Notes: generated from the letters alone by a model not told the origin. DNA of 60,491 nt from an uncultured Dorea sp. (GCA_934307335.1 CAKRCL010000005.1:1-60491), one strand, 5' to 3'; counted from the first letter of the stretch, positions 1-9,576 are shown. Numbers and translations: made by a program.

Positions 1-1548
1 ATCATTCTTGCTGCACCGACTGGAAGAGCAGCAAAGAGAATGTCCGAAGCAACTGGAATGGAAGCAAAAACGATTCACCGGTTATTGGAATATAAACCGC
101 CGGAAGGTTATCAGAAGAATGAAGAGCATCCGCTGGAAGGCGATGTGCTGATCTTGGATGAATGTTCCATGATTGATATCATGCTGATGTATAATCTTTT
201 AAAAGCATTGCCGGAGCAGATGTCCCTGATCCTTGTAGGGGATATAGACCAGCTTCCAAGTGTCGGAGCGGGGAATGTGCTCAGAGATATTATTGATTCC
301 GGATGTGTTCCGGTAGTCCGTCTGACACGGATTTTCCGTCAGGCACAGGGAAGTCGGATTATCATGAATGCACACCGGATTAATAAAGGGGAAGGCATTG
401 ATATGAGAGGCGGGAAAGATTCTGACTTTTTCTTTGCCACCAAAGAGAGTAATCAGGAAGTGGTAGATACCATCGTCCAGTATTGTAGGACGAACCTGCC
501 GAGATACTATCATGTAGATCCACTGCAGGATATCCAGGTGCTGACTCCGATGCAGAGGGGCGAATGTGGTGCAGTGAATCTAAATCAGGTACTGCAGGAA
601 GCCATGAATCCGTCAAAGATTTTTCTGAGAAGAGGTGGGACACAGTATCGATTGAAAGATAAGGTGATGCAGATTCGGAATGATTATGATAAGGAAGTAT
701 TTAACGGAGATATCGGTACCATCACGAAAGTAGATATGGAAGAGCGGGAACTGACGGTTCTGTTTGAAGAACGGGAAGTAGTCTACGATGTGACGGAGCT
801 GGATGAATTGACGCTGGCCTATGCAGTGACCATCCATAAATCACAGGGAAGTGAATACCCCATTGTTGTCATGCCATTTACTATGAGCCATTTTGTCATG
901 TTGCAGAGAAATCTTCTATATACTGGAGTAACCAGAGCGAAAAAGATTCTGGTACTTGTCGGAGAGAAGAAAGCTGTATATTATGCGATAAAAAATGAAA
1001 CAACAACTGGTAGAAATACATGTCTGGCAAGACGCCTGCAGCCAGACAGCAAAGAAACACAGGAAGTGAAGGCACAGCTTTTGAAAGAGGAGAAAACAGA
1101 CAGTAGTGCTTCAATGAGTACACAGCAGAAGAAGGAGAAAATGATTGTCTATAAGGGAAGTATTCAGCCATCTATGGTATGTGAGATGCCGGAAGTCTAT
1201 GAGGGAAATTTATGGAAACGCCTGTCACAGTCAAAGTTCAGAAGCAGCTTTTCGTTGAAAGCAAATGACCGGAGCTATGTATCTGAAAAGGGAATGGATA
1301 AAGTGCGGGAACATGCCTGTGATTTTATTAGAAAACGTCTTGCACCGGCAGAAATATCGAATGATGGAAAACAGACACCGATGAGAGGACATCCAGTTTT
1401 TGTAGCCCAGCATGCCACAGCTACCTGTTGCAGGAGATGTCTGGAAAAATGGCATCGTATTCCGAAAGGACGAGAATTGACAGAAACGGAGCAGGAATAT
1501 GTTGTGGATGTAATTATGGAATGGATCAGTCGGGAAATGAAAAAATAA
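1..1548 (+). CDS. RecD-like ATP-dependent DNA helicase fused to DUF4186 (3' part only)
   Basis: The reading frame is open from base 1, so the start and the Walker A region lie upstream of the window; 515 residues are present. The visible part has SF1B/RecD helicase motifs: the [10 protein letters not shown] stretch at the very start, a Walker B-type [22 protein letters not shown], the [11 protein letters not shown] motif and YTGVTRAKK. From about residue 402 a second domain begins that I recognise as DUF4186 ([51 protein letters not shown]). The helicase should unwind DNA with ATP. The role of the DUF4186 part is unknown; its paired cysteines and histidines suggest metal or nucleic-acid binding. 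A terminator follows about 90 bases downstream. The helicase call is firm and the DUF4186 call is from memory of the family. Confidence 0.88.
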   Translation: MILAAPTGRAAKRMSEATGMEAKTIHRLLEYKPPEGYQKNEEHPLEGDVLILDECSMIDIMLMYNLLKALPEQMSLILVGDIDQLPSVGAGNVLRDIIDSGCVPVVRLTRIFRQAQGSRIIMNAHRINKGEGIDMRGGKDSDFFFATKESNQEVVDTIVQYCRTNLPRYYHVDPLQDIQVLTPMQRGECGAVNLNQVLQEAMNPSKIFLRRGGTQYRLKDKVMQIRNDYDKEVFNGDIGTITKVDMEERELTVLFEEREVVYDVTELDELTLAYAVTIHKSQGSEYPIVVMPFTMSHFVMLQRNLLYTGVTRAKKILVLVGEKKAVYYAIKNETTTGRNTCLARRLQPDSKETQEVKAQLLKEEKTDSSASMSTQQKKEKMIVYKGSIQPSMVCEMPEVYEGNLWKRLSQSKFRSSFSLKANDRSYVSEKGMDKVREHACDFIRKRLAPAEISNDGKQTPMRGHPVFVAQHATATCCRRCLEKWHRIPKGRELTETEQEYVVDVIMEWISREMKK

Positions 1549-1640
1549 GTTTACAATCAATATAATTTAAGAAAATTAATAATAAGTAGTATATTTCAAT
1601 AAATATATAAAAGATTAACTAGATAAAAAATATTTCTTAA

Positions 1641-1667
1641 GTAGAGTCTTGGACTCTACTTTTTTTG
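1641..1667 (+). terminator. Rho-independent terminator after the RecD-like helicase
   Basis: GTAGAGTC pairs with GACTCTAC across a 3-base loop, extended by flanking A:T pairs, and is followed by a run of eight T. It separates the helicase gene from the five-gene unit that starts at 1764. Confidence 0.88.
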
Positions 1668-1763
1668 GCAAAAAACGCACATTTATAATAGCCTGTTTAT
1701 GTACAATATAATTATAGGGAAAGTATTTAATTGATAATATATATGCGGTAGGAGGCTTTGTGT

Positions 1764-2759
1764 ATGTATTACCCAAGATATAACCATTATCTGGTTTTTA
1801 GAAGAATAGGAAAAGACAAATATCATATTAAGAATTTTATTACGGAAGAGGAGTGGGAAGTATCTGAATTTTATGCGAAATTCCTCAAGTCTCTAGATGG
1901 AAAAACTGATCCGTATGAAGTCTTTTCAGAACAGCTAAGTAATGATGACATTGACTACATTCTTAAAGAGATGGCAGACGAAGGTTTTTTTGACAATGAC
2001 GAAGGAGTTATATCATTAGGAATTGGCTCGGCAATTCTTCCATTATGGATTCCTAATATAACTAGAGTACATAGAATTATGGGGGCGTTATGGAACAAAC
2101 TTCTTCTGTTTACATGGTTACCATTACTCATTGCAGGGGGGTATGTATTTTTGAGTTATAACTGGGAGCCAGTAGAAAGGGGATTTGGAACAGTTACGGG
2201 ATATATTCTCGGTTTTGGAGTTGGAATGTTCCTTCACGAATTGAGTCATGCTTTTGCCTGCATTGGATATAGTTCAAAGAATCAATTCTTCGAAATGGGT
2301 GTTATGATTCATAGTTTTCTTCCGGGAGCATATGTGCTGATTGACTACTCTGAAATGCGTAATCGTTTTAAACGAGCACAGATTAATGCTGCGGGAGTTG
2401 AATGTAATATGGCTCTTTGTGGATTGTTCCTTTGCTGTCTCAAGTTAGCGATAGTAGATTCAACGGCTCTGATTATTGCTGCACTTTTGAACTTAGTCTT
2501 GGCGATTTTCAATACCACTATGATTTCTGGGATTGATGGTTTTGAGATTTTTAGGGAGATATTTGCAAATAGTGATGATTTTATGGAGCGTGTCAAAAAT
2601 CTTATTTTTAACAGAAAGAAAAAAAGAGTACTTCGCAATAAAGGAATTAATGGTAAGGCAACAATTGCTGCATGCTACATTCTTGTACTTTTGCAGGTCT
2701 TATTACCAATCGTTCTGATTATGGATGTAATAAGCATAGTCAGCGCATTTTTTATTTAG
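1764..2759 (+). CDS. M50-like membrane zinc metalloprotease with PqqD-like N-terminal region
   Basis: The start is the ATG at 1764, 8 bases after GGAGG (1751-1755); a TTG two codons upstream is less likely. The product has 331 residues. Residues 1 to about 85 form a soluble region resembling the PqqD-like or winged domain found in front of peptide-maturation M50 proteins. Hydrophobic segments follow. HELSH at residues 158-162 is the zinc motif, and the downstream NTTMISGIDG (Asp258) resembles the third metal ligand motif of M50 proteases. It should act in the membrane, cleaving a membrane or membrane-associated substrate; the substrate is not evident. The next gene starts 20 bases on and encodes another membrane protein. 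No RiPP precursor or radical-SAM gene is visible nearby, so a peptide-maturation role is not supported by context. Confidence 0.72.
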   Translation: MYYPRYNHYLVFRRIGKDKYHIKNFITEEEWEVSEFYAKFLKSLDGKTDPYEVFSEQLSNDDIDYILKEMADEGFFDNDEGVISLGIGSAILPLWIPNITRVHRIMGALWNKLLLFTWLPLLIAGGYVFLSYNWEPVERGFGTVTGYILGFGVGMFLHELSHAFACIGYSSKNQFFEMGVMIHSFLPGAYVLIDYSEMRNRFKRAQINAAGVECNMALCGLFLCCLKLAIVDSTALIIAALLNLVLAIFNTTMISGIDGFEIFREIFANSDDFMERVKNLIFNRKKKRVLRNKGINGKATIAACYILVLLQVLLPIVLIMDVISIVSAFFI

Positions 2760-2779
2760 TTATGAGGGAGGACTATAAG

Positions 2780-3184
2780 ATGAAGTACAAGACAAGTGTA
2801 TTTATTTGGACACCATTTTTATTAGCAGTAATGTCTGCACATTTCAAGTCTATTGGGCTTGTGGCAGCAACAGTAATTCTCATGTTTATTATAGTTGCTA
2901 TTTTACCGTTTACTCATAAAAGAGAGAATCTTTGGCTATTCATTCTCTGGGCTGTTTGTAGTATCCCGATTAACAGCTTTCTTCTTAATGAGTATCCACA
3001 GTGGAGATATTTGTTGTTTAACGGTGATAGCGGAGTGTTTAATATTCTTTCAATGACTGAGATGATTCTAATATGCACCAGTATTGAAGAGGTAGTGATA
3101 GCACTTGTTGGACGTAAAATATGGAAAAAGCAATATGTATTAGAATTACCTGAAATTGAGAAGAAATCGATATCTTTGGAATAG
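2780..3184 (+). CDS. Small multi-pass membrane protein, unknown function
   Basis: The ATG at 2780 follows GGGAGGA with good spacing; the longer open frame starting at 2672 overlaps the preceding gene and is rejected. The 134-residue product has three or four hydrophobic segments (about residues 7-20, 22-42, 50-68 and 85-107) and a charged C-terminal tail. I do not recognise a family. An adjacent glutamate pair in the last hydrophobic segment (SIEEVV) recalls CPBP/CAAX proteases, but the EExxxR pattern is not met. It sits between the M50-like protease and the large helicase with gaps of 20 and 15 bases, so it is probably co-translated and may partner the protease. Confidence 0.6.
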   Translation: MKYKTSVFIWTPFLLAVMSAHFKSIGLVAATVILMFIIVAILPFTHKRENLWLFILWAVCSIPINSFLLNEYPQWRYLLFNGDSGVFNILSMTEMILICTSIEEVVIALVGRKIWKKQYVLELPEIEKKSISLE

Positions 3185-3199
3185 GAGGTGAGGTAGTAT

Positions 3200-6100
3200 A
3201 TGAGCAAATATATGTTACAGACAGAAGATGACTTTGAAGATAATGAAGATATTGACAAGAAAGAGATAGATGATAGTCAGAAAGACATGCTGTTAGAGCC
3301 ATATGAGGCTCTTGTCTATAGTATGAGAAAATATGGTAAACCCAATCTACCCTATCTTATGAAAGCAACAGGACGAGGACTTGAAGAACTGGTTGCAGAT
3401 CTTGAATTATATCAGGATCCGGTTAGATATGATCTTCATCAGGATGCGTTGGAAGATTGGTATATGTTGTCTGATTATCTGTATAACAAACATATTCCTA
3501 GACTTTATAAAGAAGCAGAGAAAATGGAGGAAATTTACCCAGGACATTTTAAACGCAATCTGGCAATCCTCCAAAAACATTATCCAAAGCTTTGTGGTTT
3601 GACAGCATATGATTTACCATTGGGGCATCGGGTTGTACCGAACTGGTTATATGGAGAAATATTTAAAGAAATATTAGAACTGTATCAAGCTCCAAAAGTT
3701 ACTTATAACAAGGTAACTGGACGTTATACGGTTGATTTCTATGACAAACCGAGTCATGTTAAAGAGTATACAGACTATGGTATCAAGAAAAAAGGATTTT
3801 CAAAAGCAATCACACCATTGATGAATATGGATGATATTCCGGTTCAGGATTCTGTGTATGACGGGGAAACCTCTAAATATAAGTACGTAAATAACGAAAC
3901 CGACAAGGCTGAATTAATGAGAAAACTGAAGAAATTTATGGAGGAATATTTTAAATGTCTGGCAAAGCGTATGGAGGACCGAGAAGTATATGAAATGATT
4001 TGCGACAGATATTGTAAATCTATTGGTGGATATTACAAAAATACAATCCATTGTGACTGGATAAAGATTCCTAAGCTGGATCATATTTTAAGAGACTATC
4101 AGAAAGATGGAATAGGAGCGGCTGTAATGAATCCTGTGACGTTTTTTGCCTGGGGCACCGGAGCAGGTAAAGGACTTGGAATGTTGGCTTCAGCTTCAGA
4201 AATGAAACGTCTTGGTATCAGCAAGAAGATTATGATGGTGATCCCAAATGCAAGCTTTGAGAACTTCCTTATGGAGATTGAAAAATTTTTCCCAGATAAG
4301 GAATATTTGGTTATATACCCTAAGAAATTTTCTAAAAAGAAAGAATACTATTTGGGACATATAAGAAATCACGGTGACGAATATGAAGCTATTATTATGG
4401 CAGTGTCTTCATACACGATGCTTGATATGACGAAAAGCTACTATCTTGCTGAGAATGAACGAGAAACAAGGAAAGTTAAGTCTGCTTTAAATGCAGAAAA
4501 TGCTGGCAATTTATACAGCGAAGATGCTGGAATCTTAAAACGAAGATTGAAGTTTCTGGAGAAAAAACGAAAGGAAATCAATGAGAAAAAGTCTAAGGTT
4601 TGTGATGTTTGGGATACATTAGGCATTCAGGCACTTTTTATTGATGAATGTCAGGAATTTAAAAATGTTACTCTGAAATGCGGGTTTGCTCATATTACTG
4701 GTGTGACAACCACAGGATCCCCCAAATGTGACAAGAACATGGAAAAGGTCCATTGGGTGTTACGCGGAGAAGATGGTGTGGAAGGACGAGCAGTATTTGC
4801 CACAGCAACACCGCAGAAGAATAGTATTTCAGAAACGTATGTATGGCAGAAGTATTTGAGTCAGGATGAATTAGCTTATTCTGGAATGCATAGTTTTCAG
4901 GAGTGGATGAAGAATTTTACTGAGGTTGAAACAAAACCGGCTGTTTCGCAGGATCTTCAGTCAATGAGTATCCAGACAAGATTAAAATATCATAACCTGA
5001 CAGATCTGCATGCCATGATGTCTGTGTTTATGAATTATTACAACATTGAAGAAGGGAAGCTTAATCTGCCTAAGCATGGTCCTTACAAAGATGTAGTGAT
5101 TCCGGCTACTCAGGACGAGATTGAAGCATTTGAGGAAATAGCAGAAAAGTTGAAGGATTGGCACGATGGATTATTAACCTCTAGGGAATACAATCCTCTT
5201 ATGGCAACAATCGAGGGAAGAGCTATTTCGTCAGATATCAGACTTAAATATCCGTCTGTAGTTCCGAAAAAAGGAAGCACAAAAGCAGAGGTTTGCAGCA
5301 GTATTGTATGTGAGAACCATGAAAAATATCCGGGCACTACACAGGTTGTTTTTTGCGATTTATCTGTTCCTAAGGACACGTTTAATCTTTATGACGAAAT
5401 GAAGAAGCATATGATTCGAGGAGGAATTCCGGAAAAAGAAATCGCATTTATTCACGATGCAGATAATCCAGTTAAAAAGAAACAACTCCTTGAGGATATG
5501 CAGTCAGCAAAGATAAGAGTATTAATAGGGTCAACAGCTAAGGCGGGGGTCGGTTTAAATATAGCCCAAAAGCTAAAGGTTATCATTCATTATGACTGTC
5601 CGTATTCTCCGGCAGATCTTCGTCAAAGGAACGGAAGAGGAATCAGAGAAGGTAATGAGAATGAGGAAGTGATTATTATTCGTCTCATAAAGGAACGTTC
5701 CTATGATGCAGTTAGTTGGGACCGGCTTCAGATGAAACAGGGATGGATCGAGGCTTTTAATTCAACACTGATGAGTGAAAACCAAAGGGATATGGGCGAT
5801 TTAGCCGACAATTCCTTATCTTATGGGGAGGCCGTTGCCTATGCTCTTGGTAAACCGGAACTGAAAAGATACGTTGAGACAGAAAATGAACTGAAACGTA
5901 TGTTGATTGCCAGTCGTCAAAGAGCTCGAGAGCTTCAAGAGATGAACGAGTTGATTGCAACGATTCCGAAAGATATTGTCAGACGCGAACAATATATTTC
6001 TATTATTGATGCTGATCTTGCTTATTACAAGAGGATAAAATCAGCGATGACAGATACTTCTAGGAAGGAATTTGGCAGTAGTCTCATTGAGGCTATCAGT

Positions 6101-6466
6101 AGGTCACGTCATAGTGAAACATTTAGGCCAGTTACTTTTAAATACCAGGGATTCAGAGTCATTGTTCCATCATTGAAAAAGGACGAAGATCCGTATGTAA
6201 AATTACAGGGTGTAAACGGCGGTAATTACAAAGTGAAAATGGACACAGATAAACCCTTGGGATGTTGTCAGATTCTGAATCATTATCTGGGAACTCAATT
6301 AAAAATGATTCGAGATAGGCATGAAAAACAATGTGTTGATGGTCGTACCAACATGAGACATGCCTTGGAAGAAATCAAAAAGGGAAATACTTACATAAAA
6401 CAAATAGAGGCTTTGCGCATGGAGATTGAGAAAATGGAAAAAGAATTAGAAGAATTGAATGCGTAA
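3200..6466 (+). CDS. Large SF2 (DEAD/SNF2-like) helicase of the mobile-element type
   Basis: The protein has 1088 residues; the ATG follows GGAGGTGAGG. The N-terminal 300 residues are a charged, mostly helical region with no recognised domain. The motor begins with RDYQKDG; Walker A is GTGAGKG near residue 319; the DEAH-type box is DECQ at about 482; motif III is ATATPQKN. The second RecA lobe carries STAKAGVGLNIA and the arginine-finger motif QRNGRGIR near residue 812. A coiled-coil-rich tail (residues 880-1088, ending in repeated KE heptads) follows. All motor residues look intact, so it should be an active ATP-driven DNA or RNA translocase. Helicases of this build are familiar from integrative elements and phage-defence loci. 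It is the central and largest gene of the five-gene unit. Confidence 0.82.
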   Translation: MSKYMLQTEDDFEDNEDIDKKEIDDSQKDMLLEPYEALVYSMRKYGKPNLPYLMKATGRGLEELVADLELYQDPVRYDLHQDALEDWYMLSDYLYNKHIPRLYKEAEKMEEIYPGHFKRNLAILQKHYPKLCGLTAYDLPLGHRVVPNWLYGEIFKEILELYQAPKVTYNKVTGRYTVDFYDKPSHVKEYTDYGIKKKGFSKAITPLMNMDDIPVQDSVYDGETSKYKYVNNETDKAELMRKLKKFMEEYFKCLAKRMEDREVYEMICDRYCKSIGGYYKNTIHCDWIKIPKLDHILRDYQKDGIGAAVMNPVTFFAWGTGAGKGLGMLASASEMKRLGISKKIMMVIPNASFENFLMEIEKFFPDKEYLVIYPKKFSKKKEYYLGHIRNHGDEYEAIIMAVSSYTMLDMTKSYYLAENERETRKVKSALNAENAGNLYSEDAGILKRRLKFLEKKRKEINEKKSKVCDVWDTLGIQALFIDECQEFKNVTLKCGFAHITGVTTTGSPKCDKNMEKVHWVLRGEDGVEGRAVFATATPQKNSISETYVWQKYLSQDELAYSGMHSFQEWMKNFTEVETKPAVSQDLQSMSIQTRLKYHNLTDLHAMMSVFMNYYNIEEGKLNLPKHGPYKDVVIPATQDEIEAFEEIAEKLKDWHDGLLTSREYNPLMATIEGRAISSDIRLKYPSVVPKKGSTKAEVCSSIVCENHEKYPGTTQVVFCDLSVPKDTFNLYDEMKKHMIRGGIPEKEIAFIHDADNPVKKKQLLEDMQSAKIRVLIGSTAKAGVGLNIAQKLKVIIHYDCPYSPADLRQRNGRGIREGNENEEVIIIRLIKERSYDAVSWDRLQMKQGWIEAFNSTLMSENQRDMGDLADNSLSYGEAVAYALGKPELKRYVETENELKRMLIASRQRARELQEMNELIATIPKDIVRREQYISIIDADLAYYKRIKSAMTDTSRKEFGSSLIEAISRSRHSETFRPVTFKYQGFRVIVPSLKKDEDPYVKLQGVNGGNYKVKMDTDKPLGCCQILNHYLGTQLKMIRDRHEKQCVDGRTNMRHALEEIKKGNTYIKQIEALRMEIEKMEKELEELNA

Positions 6467-6511
6467 ACAAGGACGGTAAAGGCAGGGGAATCAAATTGGA
6501 GGTGATGAAAA

Positions 6512-7639
6512 ATGTCTAAGCTTAATGTAACTCCATGTACAATTAAACAGGTAAAAGAAAGTATGCTTATGTATTATTTGAATGGTATTAGAAAGGGGGT
6601 ACCAGTAAAGGGTCTGGATGCTATTTTCTTGTGGTCATGTCCCGGTGTTGGAAAAAGCCAAATGGTTCAGCAAATTGTAGATGAGTTATCAGTTGAAATT
6701 GGGAAAAAAGTCAGATTTGTTGAAATTAGGCTTTCAGAATGTTCTATATTTGAACTTCTTGGTTTAATGCATCGTGATCCGGATAGTAATAGTGTTGTCT
6801 ACGACGCTCCACCGATTTATAAAGTGGAGGAAGAAGAGGAATTTGTAGTTTATCTGTTCGACGAAATGGATAAAGCTTCTAAACAGTTGCAGGCTGCAGC
6901 TCTTCATTTAGTACTTGATAAGGTATATTGGCAGTATGAACTACCAAAGAACAGTATTGTTATTGCAGCAGGAAATCCAGAGAATATTGATGGGGAATTG
7001 TTTTCCAAGTTTGCACCTGAACTTAACAATCGTTTTTGTCATTATCTTTTAGAAGCGGATTTTCCGGCCTGGGAATTCTGGGCAAGAGCGAATGGCGTTA
7101 ACCATTATGTAATCAGCTTCTTGGAGTCAAATCAGCATCTTCTGTATTCGGAAGATGCTGGGATGGAGCATACATCATTTAATACCCCACGAACATGGAT
7201 GAAAGTATCTGCCTATCTAAATGTAATGATGGAAGACAATCAGATCCCTTGGGATGTGTGTTATTTTGCCATCGGAGGATATCTTGGTTCAGAATTGGCA
7301 CTTCAGTTTAAAACATTTTGTTTGACTGAGGGGTTGATGCCACGTCCAGAAGATATTGTCCAAGGCAAGAGCATCATGATACCGAAGAAAGCTGATTTGA
7401 AAGATGCTGTTTCTAAAAGTCTCGTGAAGTATTTGGCTTCTCATAAGGAAAAATTATCACAGCGAGAGTGGGCTTTTGCGAGGGAATACATGGATGCATT
7501 TCCGGAAGAATATGCTATAGTTTTTTATAGAAATATTGCTGCGCATAATCTGCAGAATCGCATGATGGGATTTATGTCCGATCATGAAAGAGTGCTTTGG
7601 AAGAGAAGATATGCTGCAAGCATGAATATCGGAGGATAA
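6512..7639 (+). CDS. MoxR-type AAA+ ATPase
   Basis: A 375-residue AAA+ ATPase. Walker A is CPGVGKS (residues 43-49) and Walker B is VYLFDEMDKA with Asp117-Glu118. A sensor-1-like AAGNPE follows, then the NNRF(C)H region that supplies an arginine finger. This arrangement is typical of MoxR/RavA ATPases, which form hexameric rings and remodel a partner that carries a VWA domain. The partner is probably the next gene, which starts 5 bases after this stop and has exactly that domain. The start is the ATG at 6512 after TTGGAGGTGATG. RavA-ViaA and NorQ-NorD are the known parallels; the substrate here cannot be read from sequence. Confidence 0.85.
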   Translation: MSKLNVTPCTIKQVKESMLMYYLNGIRKGVPVKGLDAIFLWSCPGVGKSQMVQQIVDELSVEIGKKVRFVEIRLSECSIFELLGLMHRDPDSNSVVYDAPPIYKVEEEEEFVVYLFDEMDKASKQLQAAALHLVLDKVYWQYELPKNSIVIAAGNPENIDGELFSKFAPELNNRFCHYLLEADFPAWEFWARANGVNHYVISFLESNQHLLYSEDAGMEHTSFNTPRTWMKVSAYLNVMMEDNQIPWDVCYFAIGGYLGSELALQFKTFCLTEGLMPRPEDIVQGKSIMIPKKADLKDAVSKSLVKYLASHKEKLSQREWAFAREYMDAFPEEYAIVFYRNIAAHNLQNRMMGFMSDHERVLWKRRYAASMNIGG

Positions 7640-7644
7640 ATAAT

Positions 7645-8832
7645 ATGGCGGATGAGTCTGGTGTAGCAATGACAATGAAAAGAATGAAAGAAATTAGACG
7701 ACATCTGATAAAGGACTATCCGTTTTTTGGTGAATTAATCATGAATTTAAATCTTGCGGTAGCAGATGTTGGAACGGCTTGTACGGATGGAAAATACTTG
7801 ATTATGGATTCGAAATTTGTCGAACATCTTAGTGTTAAAGAATTGGAATTTGTGTATATGCATGAGGTAATGCATGTTGTGTTTCTGCATTGCTATCGAA
7901 GAAATGGAAGACATAAATATCTGTGGAATATAGCTTGCGATCTTGTTGTAAACAGTAACATCGTCATGGCAATGGGGATTGAGGACTTACTGGTTGCTGG
8001 CGAATATGTACTGCATAGAATCAACGGGGTCGAAGCTTATCATTATACCGCGGAGGAAATATACAATCTGTTGTTATGCGATGGAGTCGCTTCTGATTGT
8101 TCTGATTTTAAGGAAATTGATTCACATGAAATATGGGAAGAGCTAGCTTCTGATGAGAAGAGAGAGGCAATGGAGCGTTGGAATGAATTGTCACTAGAAG
8201 CAACTGGCAAATGGTATGGAAAAGGCGTTGGTATTGCCGCAGGGAGTTTGAAACGTTATCGGGATGCTCTTTACAAAGCTCAGTTGAAGTGGAAACAGAT
8301 TGTTCGAGATTTTGTTCGATATAGAAATAATGAGCAGGATTATGGTTTTAGACCTCCAGACCGAAGATTCGCTGAAGAGGAGTATATCTATCCTGGGTTG
8401 AACGATGCAGAAGAAGCTGTTGTTGAGGATATCTGGATATTTATCGATAAATCCGGATCGATGTCTGTGAAAATGATTATGGATATCGTCCATGAGATAG
8501 AGTGTGGATTGCAACAGGTCAAACATATGAAAGCTATGGTTTCCTTCTTTGATACTACCATAACTACTCCTATATCAATTGAACAATTAAAGGATTTTAT
8601 GAAAGTTAAGGTACCAATTCCGGAAGGAGGAACATCGTTTCATAGTATATTTCAATATGCTGTCTGTAATAGGAAAAAGTATATGCCGAGAGCAATGATT
8701 ATATTAACAGATGGATATGCGGCATTTCCAGATAAGAACCCGATGAAAGATGTGGACGTGCTGTGGATTATAGTTAATAATACGAATGCTAAGCCTAACT
8801 TTGGAAAGCACATCAATATTAATAGTGTTTAA
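7645..8832 (+). CDS. DUF2201-type protein: zincin-like metallopeptidase plus VWA domain
   Basis: I chose ATG 7645, preceded by ATCGGAGGATAAATA; this avoids overlap with the ATPase gene. The 395-residue protein has a zincin-like N-terminal domain with HEVMH at residues 73-77 (FVYMHEVMHVVFLH), then a helical linker, then a VWA-like domain with the MIDAS motif DKSGSMS (Asp268). VWA domains bind Mg2+ and proteins, and in this family partner MoxR ATPases. The pair probably forms an ATP-driven machine that acts on a target protein complex. The unit ends at a hairpin about 12 bases downstream. Whether the metallopeptidase half is catalytic is uncertain. Confidence 0.82.
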   Translation: MADESGVAMTMKRMKEIRRHLIKDYPFFGELIMNLNLAVADVGTACTDGKYLIMDSKFVEHLSVKELEFVYMHEVMHVVFLHCYRRNGRHKYLWNIACDLVVNSNIVMAMGIEDLLVAGEYVLHRINGVEAYHYTAEEIYNLLLCDGVASDCSDFKEIDSHEIWEELASDEKREAMERWNELSLEATGKWYGKGVGIAAGSLKRYRDALYKAQLKWKQIVRDFVRYRNNEQDYGFRPPDRRFAEEEYIYPGLNDAEEAVVEDIWIFIDKSGSMSVKMIMDIVHEIECGLQQVKHMKAMVSFFDTTITTPISIEQLKDFMKVKVPIPEGGTSFHSIFQYAVCNRKKYMPRAMIILTDGYAAFPDKNPMKDVDVLWIIVNNTNAKPNFGKHININSV

Positions 8833-8843
8833 AGAGTAACAAA

Positions 8844-8880
8844 TAACCCTTCCAATCTAAAGAATAGAAAGGAAGGGTTA
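8844..8880. terminator. Inverted repeat between convergent genes, probable bidirectional terminator
   Basis: TAACCCTTCC and GGAAGGGTTA form a perfect 10-bp stem with a 17-base loop. It lies between the stop of the DUF2201 gene and the stop of the convergent CMD gene. The downstream T-run is weak on both strands, so termination is inferred from position and symmetry. Confidence 0.65.
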
Positions 8881-8899
8881 AGTGCATACTCAGAAAGTA

Positions 8900-9241
8900 T
8901 TATTCAGCAGTATACTGATCAAATAAATCCAGTGCTAATGCGCTGTATGCCATACCAGGTCCGCCACAGATCAGTACTGCGGCATTCAGTCCTGCTGCCA
9001 GTTCTTCTTTTGTTCCGCCGACATTGATGTAATTCATTACATGAGAATAGATACATGGCTCACATTTTCTTGAAACTGCTGCGACAAGGATTAATAATTC
9101 CATAGTTTTCGCATCTAATGGTCCAGCATTTTCCATTGCCGCGGTAACTGTAGCACCGAAAGCCCCCATTACTTCCGAATTTGCTTCAGCGTATACACCA
9201 AACTGTCTCTGATAATCTGCTAATTTTTCCTTTGCGTTCAT
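8900..9241 (-). CDS. Carboxymuconolactone decarboxylase family protein (AhpD-like)
   Basis: A small all-alpha protein of 113 residues with the CMD/AhpD signature: CEPCIYSH carries the CxxC pair and the following histidine, preceded by the helix around LILVAAVSRK. AhpD-type proteins use the cysteine pair in peroxide or disulphide reduction; other CMD members are decarboxylases or have no known substrate. RBS GGAGG lies before the ATG on the minus strand (CATAAAAAACCTCC on plus). It stands alone, convergent with the five-gene unit. Confidence 0.82.
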   Translation of the reverse strand: MNAKEKLADYQRQFGVYAEANSEVMGAFGATVTAAMENAGPLDAKTMELLILVAAVSRKCEPCIYSHVMNYINVGGTKEELAAGLNAAVLICGGPGMAYSALALDLFDQYTAE

Positions 9242-9399
9242 AAAAAACCTCCATGCTTAAAAATTGATAAGGTAAGTATAACATGGAGGGAGCAGGATCG
9301 GATAATTGATAATTGTTATGTGTGGTATTGAGATGGTCTATGAGACAGACGATACGGCTGGATGAAGTAATGATAATAGGATATATTTTTTTAAAATAG

Positions 9400-9576
9400 A
9401 TGTTTTTAGAATTATGGAAGAAGCACCGTGCCTTATAGCAGTGCTTAATACAAATCAAAAAAACTCCGTTTGAAAATATTGGGAATGAAAAACGAATTGT
9501 TGCTGTTGGATTTGCAAATGAAGTTCCAGCTAAAAGACCACGGAAACCACTCGCAGATATCGTTGACTATAGATAA
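9400..9576 (+). pseudogene. Remnant of a nitroreductase-family gene
   Basis: Two pieces of nitroreductase-like protein can be read in different frames. The first, from about 9400, reads DVFRIMEEAPCLIAVLNTNQ. The second, from 9472 to the stop at 9574-9576, reads FENIGNEKR and then VGFANEVPAKRPRKPLAD, the typical C-terminal stretch of these FMN enzymes. A frameshift and an internal deletion separate them, and no N-terminal half is found upstream. This is a dead gene fragment. The rest of the 9243-9919 gap shows nothing else I can name. Confidence 0.6.

Noticed and set aside
1764..2759. RiPP (peptide) biosynthesis cluster based on PqqD-like plus M50 protein
   Set aside because: No precursor peptide, radical-SAM enzyme or peptide exporter is visible around it.
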